Shown here piece after piece: positions 9,184 to 18,278 of a stretch of 55,054 nt of DNA; the stretch's first letter is position 1, and the number at the start of each line of letters is the position of its first letter. The notes below the pieces were generated by a model. That model saw only the letters and a list, made by a program, of their open reading frames with translations, was not told the origin of the DNA and did no database searches. A program made the translations under genes and the position numbers. This DNA comes from Clostridiales bacterium (GTDB taxonomy: Bacteria > Bacillota > Clostridia > Christensenellales > DTU072). The stretch is taken from positions 1-55,054 of the forward strand of contig DUON01000012.1 in assembly GCA_012838805.1 (NCBI GenBank), in the 5' to 3' direction.

Positions 9184-10305
9184 ATGAAAAAATTTATGCA
9201 ATTTTTGAAAAACAGTCTCAAGGCAATAAAAATTTATGAGAACTCCAAGCTTTTCTTTATGGCGCCTCTTGTGATAATACTTGTCGCCCTTATTTGCGGA
9301 ACGGTATTCCAGCTCTCCCCAAAATATGAGGGGTTTGCCAATATCGGCGTTGACTTTCAAGGCGGAACAAGGCTTAATGTGGAAATGGAAGGCGCAGATA
9401 TGAATACCGTAAACAGAGAATATAATACCGAGATTATCGAAAATGTATTGAACAAATACGGCTTTGAAGTAGCCACCGTGCAGGCAAGTGGTGAAAGTGC
9501 TCTTGTCGTAAGATATTCATATGTGGCTTTTGGGAACGACCCCACAAGAGACGCTATTAACTATGGTGCTGACGATATGACAGCGGAAATGAACGCAATA
9601 AACGACCAAATTCAAAATGATATCAAGCAAGCATTCATAAATGACGAGCGTTACAAGGACCAAAATATCACAATCAATACCAGCGCAAGCATGATAGGAA
9701 CTTCTTCGAGCATGCGTTTGCTTCGTTCAGCACTTATCGCAACCGCGGTGGCGCTTGCCGTTATGTTGATATATATTATATTCAGGTTTGATATATTCAG
9801 TGCTTTAAGCTCTATAATAGCCCTTATGCATGATGTCATTATGATGATGGCGCTTATGGTAATATTCCGTGTAGAGATAGGCTCCACTATTGTTGCGGGT
9901 ATTATTACTATCATATCTTATTCCATCAACAATACGATTGTAGTATTCGACAGAATAAGAGAAAATGTCCTCCCATACAAGAAAGGCAACAAAAGGTACG
10001 ACATGGCTCTTATCGTTAACGATTCCATAATCAGCACATTTACGCGTATGGTATACACCTCATTGACAACCTTAATTACTATCAGCGTGCTTGCCATTAT
10101 GGGAGTCAGCGTTATCAAAATCTTTGCGCTTCCCATTATATTCGGTCTGCTTGCAGGCTTTTATTCATCGGCGTTTATTGCAGCTCCTCTTTGGGGACTC
10201 ATGGTCGAGACCAAAGAAAACAACAAGCGCAAGAGAATGTCTACGAATACACCTCTTTCAAGGGACAAATTTAAGCGTAAGAAAGTAACGAAATTTGCCA
10301 ATTAG
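9184..10305 (+). CDS. secF: SecF protein-export membrane subunit
   Basis: Partner of SecD, encoded with no gap after it. In 373 residues: an N-terminal helix (about 26-44), the motif GVDFQGGTRL (about 56-65), and five C-terminal helices from about 178, including the conserved YSINNTIVVFDRIREN segment (about 246-260). The basic C-terminal tail (KRKRMS...KFKRKKVTK) is cytoplasmic. Many Firmicutes fuse SecD and SecF; here they are separate genes. A hairpin terminator follows. Confidence 0.96.
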   Translation: MKKFMQFLKNSLKAIKIYENSKLFFMAPLVIILVALICGTVFQLSPKYEGFANIGVDFQGGTRLNVEMEGADMNTVNREYNTEIIENVLNKYGFEVATVQASGESALVVRYSYVAFGNDPTRDAINYGADDMTAEMNAINDQIQNDIKQAFINDERYKDQNITINTSASMIGTSSSMRLLRSALIATAVALAVMLIYIIFRFDIFSALSSIIALMHDVIMMMALMVIFRVEIGSTIVAGIITIISYSINNTIVVFDRIRENVLPYKKGNKRYDMALIVNDSIISTFTRMVYTSLTTLITISVLAIMGVSVIKIFALPIIFGLLAGFYSSAFIAAPLWGLMVETKENNKRKRMSTNTPLSRDKFKRKKVTKFAN

Positions 10306-10320
10306 ACGATAAAACTTAAA

Positions 10321-10350
10321 AAAATAGCCCTGACAATGCGGGGCTATTTT
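10321..10350 (+). terminator. Intrinsic terminator between secF and recJ
   Basis: Stem AAATAGCCC (10322-10330) / GGGCTATTT (10341-10349) followed by a short T run. The recJ start lies only 18 bp beyond it, so incomplete termination would feed recJ and rel. Confidence 0.85.
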
Positions 10351-10367
10351 TGCATAGAGACAAAAGT

Positions 10368-12674
10368 ATGAAGTTTGTTAAGAGAAAAGAAGTCGATAAT
10401 AAGATAGTCAAGGAAATAGCGGAACAATTAGGACTTTTTCCCGAAATTGCCGCTCTTTTGGTTATGCGCGGGGCGGATAGTGTGGAAAAAGCGTGGGAAT
10501 TTCTTAATCCCGATATTAATTCTCTATCCTCTCCCGATGAATTAAGCGGTATCACCAAAGCAAGCGATATTATCAAAGAAAAGATAAAACAAAATCAAAC
10601 CATTGTGATATATGGAGACTATGACTGCGACGGAATAGGAGCTGTCGCCATTCTCTATTTGACTTTGAAACACCTAAATGCAAGCGTTAAATTCTATGTG
10701 CCTCAAAGGCATTCTGAGGGCTATGGGCTAAACAAGCAAGCTATTGAGACTATCTACAAGGAACACCAGCCCAAGCTGATAATCACCGTAGACTGCGGAA
10801 TCGCCTCCGTTGATGAAGTGGATTTCGCTAAGTCGCTTGGAATGGAAGTCATTATTACAGACCACCACGAAAGTGACGGGGAGCTTCCCGATGCCGTTAT
10901 CTTAAACCCCTTGCTGGACGGGTGTTCCACGCCTTACTGCGGAGCGGGCGTGGCGCTGAAGCTTGTCGAGAAGCTTGCGGGTAGGGAATTCGCCGTTGGT
11001 TTATTGGATATCTGTGCCATTTCAACAGTCGCCGATGTGGTGCCTTTGATAAAAGACAACAGGGTTATTGTAAAATATGGACTGGAAATGCTTTCAAAAG
11101 GGCAATGCCGTTTGGGACTTAGAAAACTTATGGAAAAGGCTGGCATAAAAAGAGGGGAGAGAATAACCTCTGCCGATATAGCTTATAAAATAGCACCACG
11201 CTTAAACGCCGCCGGCAGATTGGATAGTGCCAGCAAATCGGTACGGCTGCTGATAGAAGAGGATATGACCGCTATTAATTTGCTTGCCGAGGAATTGGAT
11301 ATGCAAAACAAAGAGCGTCAGGACATCTTAAATGAAGTCTATGAAGACGCTTTGGAGCAGCTGAAAAGCTATGATTTAAGCCGAAATTTGATTATTATCC
11401 TAAAATCTGAAAATTGGGAAGAGGGGGTTGTCGGCATCGCCGCTTCAAAAATTGTTGAAGAGTTTGGTCGACCGTCCATTCTTTTTACTGAAAAGGAAGG
11501 CATTTTGAAAGGTTCGGCAAGAAGTGTGGACGGGGTGAACATCTATGAAATACTTTGCCAAACAAAGGAGCTTTTAATAAAATATGGAGGTCATTGCATG
11601 GCGGCAGGGATGAGCTTGAAAAAAGAAAACTTCGACAAGTTCCTATGCTTGACCAACAAATATATACAAGAAAACGCCTCCAAAGAATGCTTTGAAAAAA
11701 AGATAGTATATGATTTGCAGATTGACTTAAGTCAAGTGAAGAAAGATTTTATCGACAGCGTTCTTAGTCTTGAGCCTTTCGGTTGTCATAACCCCAGACC
11801 CGTCTTTATCAGCAAAACGGCGGATATGAACTTTCAGCCCATCAACAGTCATCCCCATATCAAAGCTAAGGGAGGACGCCTTTCTTTATTTGGCTTTAAT
11901 TTGAGATTTGCACTGCCCATACTCAACAGTCCCGCTGAAAAGTATCTTTGCTATACCGTGAACAAAGTAATAAATAAAAACAGTGAGAGCTTAAAGGCTT
12001 ACATTAAAGACTTTCATATCAGGCAAGCATACATAGACAAAGAATATTTATTCGCACGATATCTGGAAAAATTTATATTAAAAGGTGCGAAAAAACCCGC
12101 TCTTAAACGCTCCCCAAAAGAAAAGTTTAATTTTGGCTTGATTTATGTGGCGTTCACCAATAGGGCATTTAATGATTTCATAAATGAGCATTCGGACATA
12201 GAAACGCTGTTTTTCAACAGCGTGGTTAAAAATCCATATAATTCAATAATCTTATCGCCGGATACTGACTTTGACTTTACATATTATAACAAAATTGTAT
12301 TCTTGGAAAGACCGCCGATAGGTTATGTAGAACTTATTAGACAAAACTTTTTTGGGGATATAGAAATGGCAAAAGACCGTCCCTCTTTTCAAATAGAATA
12401 TTCCTATTCAGAGAAAAAACTACGAGAGGACTATATTTTTATCTCAAATTCCTTGAAAGGACTGTCTTTTACGAACATAAAGAGCCTTTATGAACATGCA
12501 TCTGTTCTTGGATATAAAGGCGGTCTTGCGGCTTTTTGCATATCGTTTTATATTTTTTATCAACTTGAATTGATAATAATCAATAATAATGGTACTATTG
12601 ATGTATATAATTTCAAAACAGACTTGAAAAAATCCGAAATAAACAACTTGGTTTTAGCGGGAGAGATATGCTGA
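10368..12674 (+). CDS. recJ: RecJ single-stranded DNA 5'-3' exonuclease
   Basis: A DHH-superfamily exonuclease of recombination and mismatch repair. The phosphoesterase motifs are intact: YGDYDCDGIGA (metal-binding Asp residues, about residues 82-92) and TDHHE (about 166-170), then a DHHA1 domain with EGVVGIAASKI and GGHCMAAGMSL, and a long C-terminal domain usual for Firmicute RecJ (768 residues from this start). The frame is open to a TTG at 10350, but that lies in the terminator stem, so I take the ATG at 10368. Its stop overlaps the rel start by 7 nt. Confidence 0.95.
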   Translation: MKFVKRKEVDNKIVKEIAEQLGLFPEIAALLVMRGADSVEKAWEFLNPDINSLSSPDELSGITKASDIIKEKIKQNQTIVIYGDYDCDGIGAVAILYLTLKHLNASVKFYVPQRHSEGYGLNKQAIETIYKEHQPKLIITVDCGIASVDEVDFAKSLGMEVIITDHHESDGELPDAVILNPLLDGCSTPYCGAGVALKLVEKLAGREFAVGLLDICAISTVADVVPLIKDNRVIVKYGLEMLSKGQCRLGLRKLMEKAGIKRGERITSADIAYKIAPRLNAAGRLDSASKSVRLLIEEDMTAINLLAEELDMQNKERQDILNEVYEDALEQLKSYDLSRNLIIILKSENWEEGVVGIAASKIVEEFGRPSILFTEKEGILKGSARSVDGVNIYEILCQTKELLIKYGGHCMAAGMSLKKENFDKFLCLTNKYIQENASKECFEKKIVYDLQIDLSQVKKDFIDSVLSLEPFGCHNPRPVFISKTADMNFQPINSHPHIKAKGGRLSLFGFNLRFALPILNSPAEKYLCYTVNKVINKNSESLKAYIKDFHIRQAYIDKEYLFARYLEKFILKGAKKPALKRSPKEKFNFGLIYVAFTNRAFNDFINEHSDIETLFFNSVVKNPYNSIILSPDTDFDFTYYNKIVFLERPPIGYVELIRQNFFGDIEMAKDRPSFQIEYSYSEKKLREDYIFISNSLKGLSFTNIKSLYEHASVLGYKGGLAAFCISFYIFYQLELIIINNNGTIDVYNFKTDLKKSEINNLVLAGEIC

Positions 12675-14824
12675 AAGAGTTTTTAGACAAAGCCAAAGAG
12701 GCATATAGGGAAGAGGACTACGCTTTAATTGAACAAGCGTACCATTTCGCTGCCGTTGCACATAAAGACCAAAAGAGAATTTCAGGCGAAAGCTATATCG
12801 TTCATCCCGTAAGGGTTGCGGAAACACTTATAAACCTTGGACTGGATAAAGACACAGTCATAGCGGCGCTTTTGCATGATGTCTTAGAGGATACCCCAAC
12901 AGAGGAAAAAGAGCTTAAAGAGCGTTTTGGGCAAAATGTTCTGGATATGGTGCTTGCGGTCACTAAACTCAATCGCTTCAAATTTAATTCTCAAGAAGAA
13001 GAGCAGGCGGAGAACATCAGACGCTTGTTTTTGGCTATGGCGAAAGATATAAGAGTACTGCTTATCAAGTTTGCGGACAGACTTCACAATATGCGCACGC
13101 TTAAGCACCTTCCCAAAGAAAAACAAATAAAAAAAGCAAAGGAAACACAGGATATCTACGCTCCTCTTGCGGGCAGGCTGGGTATTTCAGGACTTAAGAC
13201 AGAGCTTGAAGACCTTGCTATGAAATACCTTTATCCCGACGACTATCACTATTTGGTCAAACAAATAGACATCAAAAGAGAAGAGAGAATGGAGCTTGTC
13301 AACAAAGTCGCCTCTATTATTGAAGACAGGCTTAAGCAATCGGGCATAAAAGGCGAGGTCAAGGGCAGACCCAAGCATTTTTACTCAATTTATAAAAAGA
13401 TGAAAAAACAAGGCAAGACCTTTGACCAAATCTATGACCTGATTGCCGTAAGGGTGATTGTGGAGACTATAAAGGATTGCTACACTATTTTGGGGGATAT
13501 CCATTCGATTTGGAAGCCAATCCCCGGGCGCTTCAAGGACTATATCGCCATGCCCAAACCCAATATGTATCAGTCCTTGCATACTACGGTTATGACCAAT
13601 TTTGGTCAGATTTTTGAAATCCAAATACGCACATACGAGATGAATAGAATCGCCGAATACGGTATCGCCGCTCATTGGAAATACAAAGAGGGCAAGACAA
13701 AATATGAGAAAGAATTTGACGACAAACTGGGCTTTATAAAACAGCTCTTGGATGTTCAAGGAGACTTGAAAGATTCGCTTGAATTTATTGACACCTTAAA
13801 GTTAAATGTGTCATTGAACGATATATATGTTTTTTCACCCAAGGGAGATGTCTTTAATTTACCAGCAGGGTCGACTTGCGTGGATTTTGCGTATCGTCTG
13901 CATAGCGCTATTGGCGACAAGTGCGTAGGCGCAAAAATCAATTCCAAGATAGTGCCTTTGAACACAAAATTATCCAACGGCGATATGATTGAGATATTGA
14001 CCAATAAAAATTCCAAAGGTCCGTCCAGAGATTGGCTGAAATTTGTAAAGACGCCCAATGCAAGAGCCAAGATAAGGTCTTTTTTCAAAAAGGCTATGAA
14101 AGAAGAAAACATAAAGACGGGCAAAGATATGCTTGAAAGAGAGGCTAAGAATAGAGGATATACCTTGTCTGACCTTATGCATTCAAATTGGGTGAATATA
14201 GTGCTTCAAAGATACAGTTTTTCCGAACTTGACGATATGTATGCAAGTATCGGCTATGGCGGGATATCGGCAAACCAAATTCTATCTAAGCTTATAGAAT
14301 TCTATCGTCAAAAACAAAAACAACAAAAACCGCCCGTTGTTTTTGAGAAAGAGGAAAGGCAAGATGAGAGACCCAAAACATCTCATTCAGATATCCTAAT
14401 CGAGGGTTTCGACGATTTCTTGGTCAGGCTGTCCCATTGCTGCAACCCCGTTCCCGGAGATGAAATAGTAGGCTATATCTCCCGAGGCAGAGGGGTCAGC
14501 GTGCATCGCGCCGACTGCGTAAATATGAAAAACATAGATAAGGAAAGGCTTATCAAGGCGAGCTGGGCGAACATCTCCGACAACACCTTCAGGACAATAC
14601 TTAGGATTGAATGTGTGGACAGAAACGGTATCTTGGGGCAGATTTCCGCCACTATTTCAAGTATGAAAATCCCGATAACCTATATGAATGCAAGGACAAT
14701 CAAGTCAGGGCATAGTGCGGTTATCAATATAGGCGTGGAGATTAAAGACCTTAACGATATAGAATATATAATCAAAAAATTAATGACGATAGACGGCGTT
14801 CAAAAGGTTACCCGCAGCAATTAA
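12668..14824 (+). CDS. rel: Rel, bifunctional (p)ppGpp synthetase/hydrolase
   Basis: Makes and degrades the stringent-response alarmone. Domains in 718 residues: HD hydrolase (His...ALLHDVLEDT, about 65-75), synthetase with GRFKDYIAMPKPNMYQSLHT (about 290-310), TGS (VFSPKGDVFNLPAGST, about 390-405), a helical/zinc region with SHCCNPVPGD (about 598-607), and a C-terminal ACT domain (from about 640). The synthetase RFKD is the RxKD form found in bifunctional enzymes rather than the ExDD of synthetase-only RelA, and the HD residues are kept, so both activities are expected. The start overlaps the recJ stop. Confidence 0.97.
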   Translation: MLKEFLDKAKEAYREEDYALIEQAYHFAAVAHKDQKRISGESYIVHPVRVAETLINLGLDKDTVIAALLHDVLEDTPTEEKELKERFGQNVLDMVLAVTKLNRFKFNSQEEEQAENIRRLFLAMAKDIRVLLIKFADRLHNMRTLKHLPKEKQIKKAKETQDIYAPLAGRLGISGLKTELEDLAMKYLYPDDYHYLVKQIDIKREERMELVNKVASIIEDRLKQSGIKGEVKGRPKHFYSIYKKMKKQGKTFDQIYDLIAVRVIVETIKDCYTILGDIHSIWKPIPGRFKDYIAMPKPNMYQSLHTTVMTNFGQIFEIQIRTYEMNRIAEYGIAAHWKYKEGKTKYEKEFDDKLGFIKQLLDVQGDLKDSLEFIDTLKLNVSLNDIYVFSPKGDVFNLPAGSTCVDFAYRLHSAIGDKCVGAKINSKIVPLNTKLSNGDMIEILTNKNSKGPSRDWLKFVKTPNARAKIRSFFKKAMKEENIKTGKDMLEREAKNRGYTLSDLMHSNWVNIVLQRYSFSELDDMYASIGYGGISANQILSKLIEFYRQKQKQQKPPVVFEKEERQDERPKTSHSDILIEGFDDFLVRLSHCCNPVPGDEIVGYISRGRGVSVHRADCVNMKNIDKERLIKASWANISDNTFRTILRIECVDRNGILGQISATISSMKIPITYMNARTIKSGHSAVINIGVEIKDLNDIEYIIKKLMTIDGVQKVTRSN

Positions 14825-14870
14825 TTGTCCAAAATTCAATTTACAAAAATTTTACCCAACAACTGCTATA

Positions 14871-14899
14871 TTGACTAAAGTATTATCAGACATTATAAT
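14871..14899 (+). promoter_or_regulatory. Promoter for the five-gene redox module
   Basis: TTGACT (14871-14876), exact 17-nt spacer, TATAAT (14894-14899), 32 bp before the first gene. A near-consensus vegetative promoter; I see no clear operator in the 107-bp gap. Confidence 0.75.
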
Positions 14900-14931
14900 T
14901 AACATATATTATATCAGAGGTCTTACATAGA

Positions 14932-16671
14932 ATGGAAAAAACACTGAAGAAAATTCAAAAAAAGATTCATTCACGAATTTCTCCTCAAATTGAGGTTACC
15001 GTTGAAAACAATTGTATAGTGCTAAGAGGCGAATTGGACGATTGGGATCAAATCGTATCCGCCGGACATCTTGCCGTAAACAAGAAATTTTACGGCGTCA
15101 TTAACGACATTAAACTAAAGGGCTTCAAGCCCTCAATAAAAGCCCCCAATATTAAAGATAAGCTCTATGACGGACTCAAGCCTGATGTTCTGGTCGTCGG
15201 CGCTGGCATAGTGGGTTGTGCCACAGCACGGGAGCTTGCAAGATATAAGCTTGATGTCATGGTCTTAGACAAGGACTATGATGTGGCTATGGCGGCATCT
15301 TCCAGAAACGACGGTGATATTCATGTGGGCATTGACCTTATGCCGAATATGAAAAAATTTCAGTACAATGTGCGTGGGAATGCCATGTACGACAAGTTAA
15401 GCGAGGAACTGGACGCGGATTTTCATAGAACGGGACATATTATCTTGTTCCGTAAAAAATGGGAAAGGTATTTTATTTATCCGTTAATTAAATTAAAAGC
15501 ACGCTTTTTGAAAATTCCCGGTGTTAAATATATGAAGAGAGAGGACCTAATAAAAATAGAAACTGGACTGCCGTCATGGGCTAGCGGCGGAGCGTTTATG
15601 CCTACGGGAGGAGAGATATCACCTTATAAGTTTACTGTGGCTTTCGCCGAAAACGCCGCCCAAAACGGAGTGAAATTCTGTTTTAATACAATAGTCGAAG
15701 ACATGACGGTTCAAGACGGCGAAATAAAAGCCGTCCAAACCAATCGAGGCACTATTTATCCTAGGGTAGTGATTAACTGTGCGGGAGTTTTCGCTGATGT
15801 GATTGCCGAAATGGCGGGGGATAGAACTTTTACCATTCACCCCAGAAAAGGAACAAATCTTATATTGGATAAAAAGTGCCGTTCATATGCGGCTACATCT
15901 ATGAACAAGTCTCCATTCACCAAATTAGACGGAGATAAAGAGATTGGAAAGAGAGGCAAGCACACCAAAGGCGGCGGAGTAGTGCATACCGTAGACGGGA
16001 ATGTGCTGGTCGGTCCTACCGCTGTGGAAACGCCTTATAGAGAGGACAATACCACGGACAAAGAGAGCATAGACGCCATTATGAAAAACATGTCACGAGT
16101 CGCGGAAAAGATGACCTATGGCGATATCATAACATACTTTAGCGGCACAAGAGCGCCCACATACGAAGAAGACTTTGTCATCAGAAAGGGCATCTTCACA
16201 AAAAATATTGTGCAGGCGGCGGGAATACAGTCTCCCGGACTAACGGCTGCACCTGCTATTGCCGAGGATGTGGCGAAATGGGCGGCGGAAATAATAGGCG
16301 ATGTCCAGCCCAACAAGAGCTTTAATTCAATTAGGAAAGCGCCGCCTCGCCTTGTGGATATGAGCCTTGAAGAAAGAAACAAGCTTATTCAAAAGAACCC
16401 CGACTATGGCGAAATAATATGCAGATGTGAGGAAGTGTCCAAGGGAGAGATACTTGACGCTTTGAATTCACCTATTCCCGTTTATAGTCTGGACGCCATT
16501 AAGAGAAGAGTGCGACCGGGTATGGGCAGATGTCAAGGCGGTTTTTGTTCGCCTTTGGTTATGAAAATCCTTGCCGAACACAAAGGAGTGGGCATAGAGG
16601 ATATCCCCAAGGCAAATGAAATGAGCTTTGTTTTGTATGGAGATACTAAGGGAGACAGCAAAGATGAATAG
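14932..16671 (+). CDS. GlpA-like FAD dehydrogenase with N-terminal BON-like and C-terminal BFD domains
   Basis: A 579-residue flavoprotein related to anaerobic glycerol-3-phosphate dehydrogenase. It has three parts. Residues about 1-68 resemble a BON domain (IEVTVENNCIVLRGEL... ending VINDIKLKG), unusual on this enzyme. Residues about 85-465 are a DAO-type FAD fold with the dinucleotide motif GAGIVG at 90-95. Residues about 490-550 are a BFD-type [2Fe-2S] domain with Cys497, Cys499, Cys534 and Cys539 (CRC...CQGGFC). It oxidises an alcohol or amine substrate and passes electrons to the flavoprotein encoded next, whose start overlaps its stop by 8 nt. Glycerol-3-phosphate is the likely substrate because of the kinase in the cluster, but this is inference; related folds oxidise 2-hydroxyglutarate or amino acids. 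Confidence 0.85.
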   Translation: MEKTLKKIQKKIHSRISPQIEVTVENNCIVLRGELDDWDQIVSAGHLAVNKKFYGVINDIKLKGFKPSIKAPNIKDKLYDGLKPDVLVVGAGIVGCATARELARYKLDVMVLDKDYDVAMAASSRNDGDIHVGIDLMPNMKKFQYNVRGNAMYDKLSEELDADFHRTGHIILFRKKWERYFIYPLIKLKARFLKIPGVKYMKREDLIKIETGLPSWASGGAFMPTGGEISPYKFTVAFAENAAQNGVKFCFNTIVEDMTVQDGEIKAVQTNRGTIYPRVVINCAGVFADVIAEMAGDRTFTIHPRKGTNLILDKKCRSYAATSMNKSPFTKLDGDKEIGKRGKHTKGGGVVHTVDGNVLVGPTAVETPYREDNTTDKESIDAIMKNMSRVAEKMTYGDIITYFSGTRAPTYEEDFVIRKGIFTKNIVQAAGIQSPGLTAAPAIAEDVAKWAAEIIGDVQPNKSFNSIRKAPPRLVDMSLEERNKLIQKNPDYGEIICRCEEVSKGEILDALNSPIPVYSLDAIKRRVRPGMGRCQGGFCSPLVMKILAEHKGVGIEDIPKANEMSFVLYGDTKGDSKDE

Positions 16672-17917
16672 ATATGATGTTGTGGTTATCGGAGGAGGAC
16701 CGGCAGGTGTTGCGGCGGCGGACGCCGCTGATAAACAGGGCGCAAGCGTATTTTTAATTGAAAGAGAGGCGCGTCTTGGTGGCATACTCAAACAATGCAT
16801 TCATGACGGCTTTGGGCTTATAAGATTTAAGGAAAAGCTTTCAGGTCCTGAATATGTGGAAAGATATATCGATATGCTGAAAGAAACAAAAGTCGAGTAT
16901 GTCACTTTGACTTTTGTGTGCGATATCCAAAAAATAGACGAAAAATATATCCTATCTTTAGTAAATAGAAAAGGCATATCGCAAATAGAGGCAAAGACGA
17001 TTGTTTTGGCTACGGGCTGTCGAGAGCGTACAGCCAAACAAGTATTCATACAAGGCACAAGACCTGCAGGGGTATTCACGGCAGGAACTGCCCAATACCA
17101 TGTCAACATCTTAGGCAAGATGCCCGCCAAAAAATGCGTTATACTGGGAAGCGGCGATATTGGGCTTATTATGGCAAGAAGACTTACCCTTGAGGGCGCG
17201 GAAGTGGAAGGCGTCTATGAAATAAAGCCTTCGCCGTCAGGGCTTACCCGAAACATTGCCCAATGCCTAAATGACTATGATATACCGCTTTATCTATCCC
17301 ATACCGTAACCAGAGTTTTTGGAGAAGACCGTCTGGAAGCTGTGGAAGTCGCTAAGGTAGACGAAAAGATGTGTCCCATTAAAGGCACTGAGAGAGTGAT
17401 TAAATGCGACGCACTTATACTTTCGGTTGGCTTGATTCCTGAAAACGAAGTGGCTGATTCCTTGGATATACCTTTGGATTGGCGTACCAAGGGCGCTATC
17501 GTCGACCAAACATTAATGACCATGAGAGATGGGATTTTCTCTTGCGGCAATGCTCTACATGTAAACGACCTTGTGGACTATGTCAGCGAGGGCGCCGAGA
17601 TTGCGGGCGAAAATGCGGCACTATATTCCCAAAAGAAAAGGGCTCTTATTGATATCGAAATTGACAATAGGTTTTTATACATAGTGCCCCAAAAGATAGA
17701 TATCAATGCACCTATAGACAAAATCAAAGTATATTTCCGTTCAAAAGACGACCTTGACGATGTCAATTTATCCGTGTATATTGATAATAGAAAGTTCAGA
17801 ACAAAAAGGTTCTCTCACTTGAGACCTCCGGAAATGGAAAGCATGCTTTTTAATTTAGCAAATGAGAATTTGTCCGAACAATCTAAGATAAAGTTTTGTA
17901 TAGAGGATAGAAAATGA
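16664..17917 (+). CDS. FAD/NAD(P)-dependent oxidoreductase (GlpB / HcnB-like partner)
   Basis: A 417-residue pyridine-nucleotide-disulfide-type flavoprotein: N-terminal FAD motif VVVIGGGPAGVAAA (about 5-18), a second dinucleotide motif ILGSGDIGLIMARR (about 160-173), and a third FAD-contacting segment GIFSCGNALHVNDLVDYV. No CxxC redox disulfide lies at the usual place near the first motif, so it is an electron-transfer partner rather than a thioredoxin reductase. The ATG at 16664, inside the end of the previous gene, places the GGGPAG motif correctly; the longer open frame (TTG at 16628) is less likely. Stop overlaps the next start (ATGA). Confidence 0.85.
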   Translation: MNRYDVVVIGGGPAGVAAADAADKQGASVFLIEREARLGGILKQCIHDGFGLIRFKEKLSGPEYVERYIDMLKETKVEYVTLTFVCDIQKIDEKYILSLVNRKGISQIEAKTIVLATGCRERTAKQVFIQGTRPAGVFTAGTAQYHVNILGKMPAKKCVILGSGDIGLIMARRLTLEGAEVEGVYEIKPSPSGLTRNIAQCLNDYDIPLYLSHTVTRVFGEDRLEAVEVAKVDEKMCPIKGTERVIKCDALILSVGLIPENEVADSLDIPLDWRTKGAIVDQTLMTMRDGIFSCGNALHVNDLVDYVSEGAEIAGENAALYSQKKRALIDIEIDNRFLYIVPQKIDINAPIDKIKVYFRSKDDLDDVNLSVYIDNRKFRTKRFSHLRPPEMESMLFNLANENLSEQSKIKFCIEDRK

Positions 17918-18276
17918 AAGAACTGGTTTGTATAGTATGTCCAAACGGTTGTCGTTTGCAGGTATCTCAAAAAGGCGAAGAATTCGAGGTCATGGGTGCC
18001 AAATGCCCCAAGGGCAAGGAATATGCCATTAACGAAATGACCGATCCAAGACGAAGTATCGCCACAACCGTAAGGACGATTTTCAAAGAGTGTCCGGTGC
18101 TTCCAGTTAGGACAAAAGGGGATATCCCCAAGGACAAGATTTTTGCTCTTATGGAAATTATTAATAAAATAGTAATTGATAAAAAAATAAAAAGAGGAGA
18201 TGTGATACTGCCCAATGTCTTAGACAGCGGAGTGGATGTAATAGCTACAAGCAGTATGCTCCAAAACGGGAGGTAA
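17914..18276 (+). CDS. DUF1667 small cysteine protein
   Basis: A 120-residue protein starting MKELVCIVCPNGC, with Cys6, Cys9, Cys13 and a later Cys in GAKCPKG, enough to bind a metal or iron-sulfur cluster. This is the DUF1667 family, which in Firmicutes and Thermotogales is found next to a GlpA/HcnC-type dehydrogenase and a GlpB/HcnB-type flavoprotein, as here. It is probably the third, small electron-carrier subunit of their complex; that role is inference from synteny. ATGA overlap with the preceding gene and a 2-bp gap to the kinase indicate one operon. Confidence 0.85.
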   Translation: MKELVCIVCPNGCRLQVSQKGEEFEVMGAKCPKGKEYAINEMTDPRRSIATTVRTIFKECPVLPVRTKGDIPKDKIFALMEIINKIVIDKKIKRGDVILPNVLDSGVDVIATSSMLQNGR

Positions 18277-18278
18277 GT

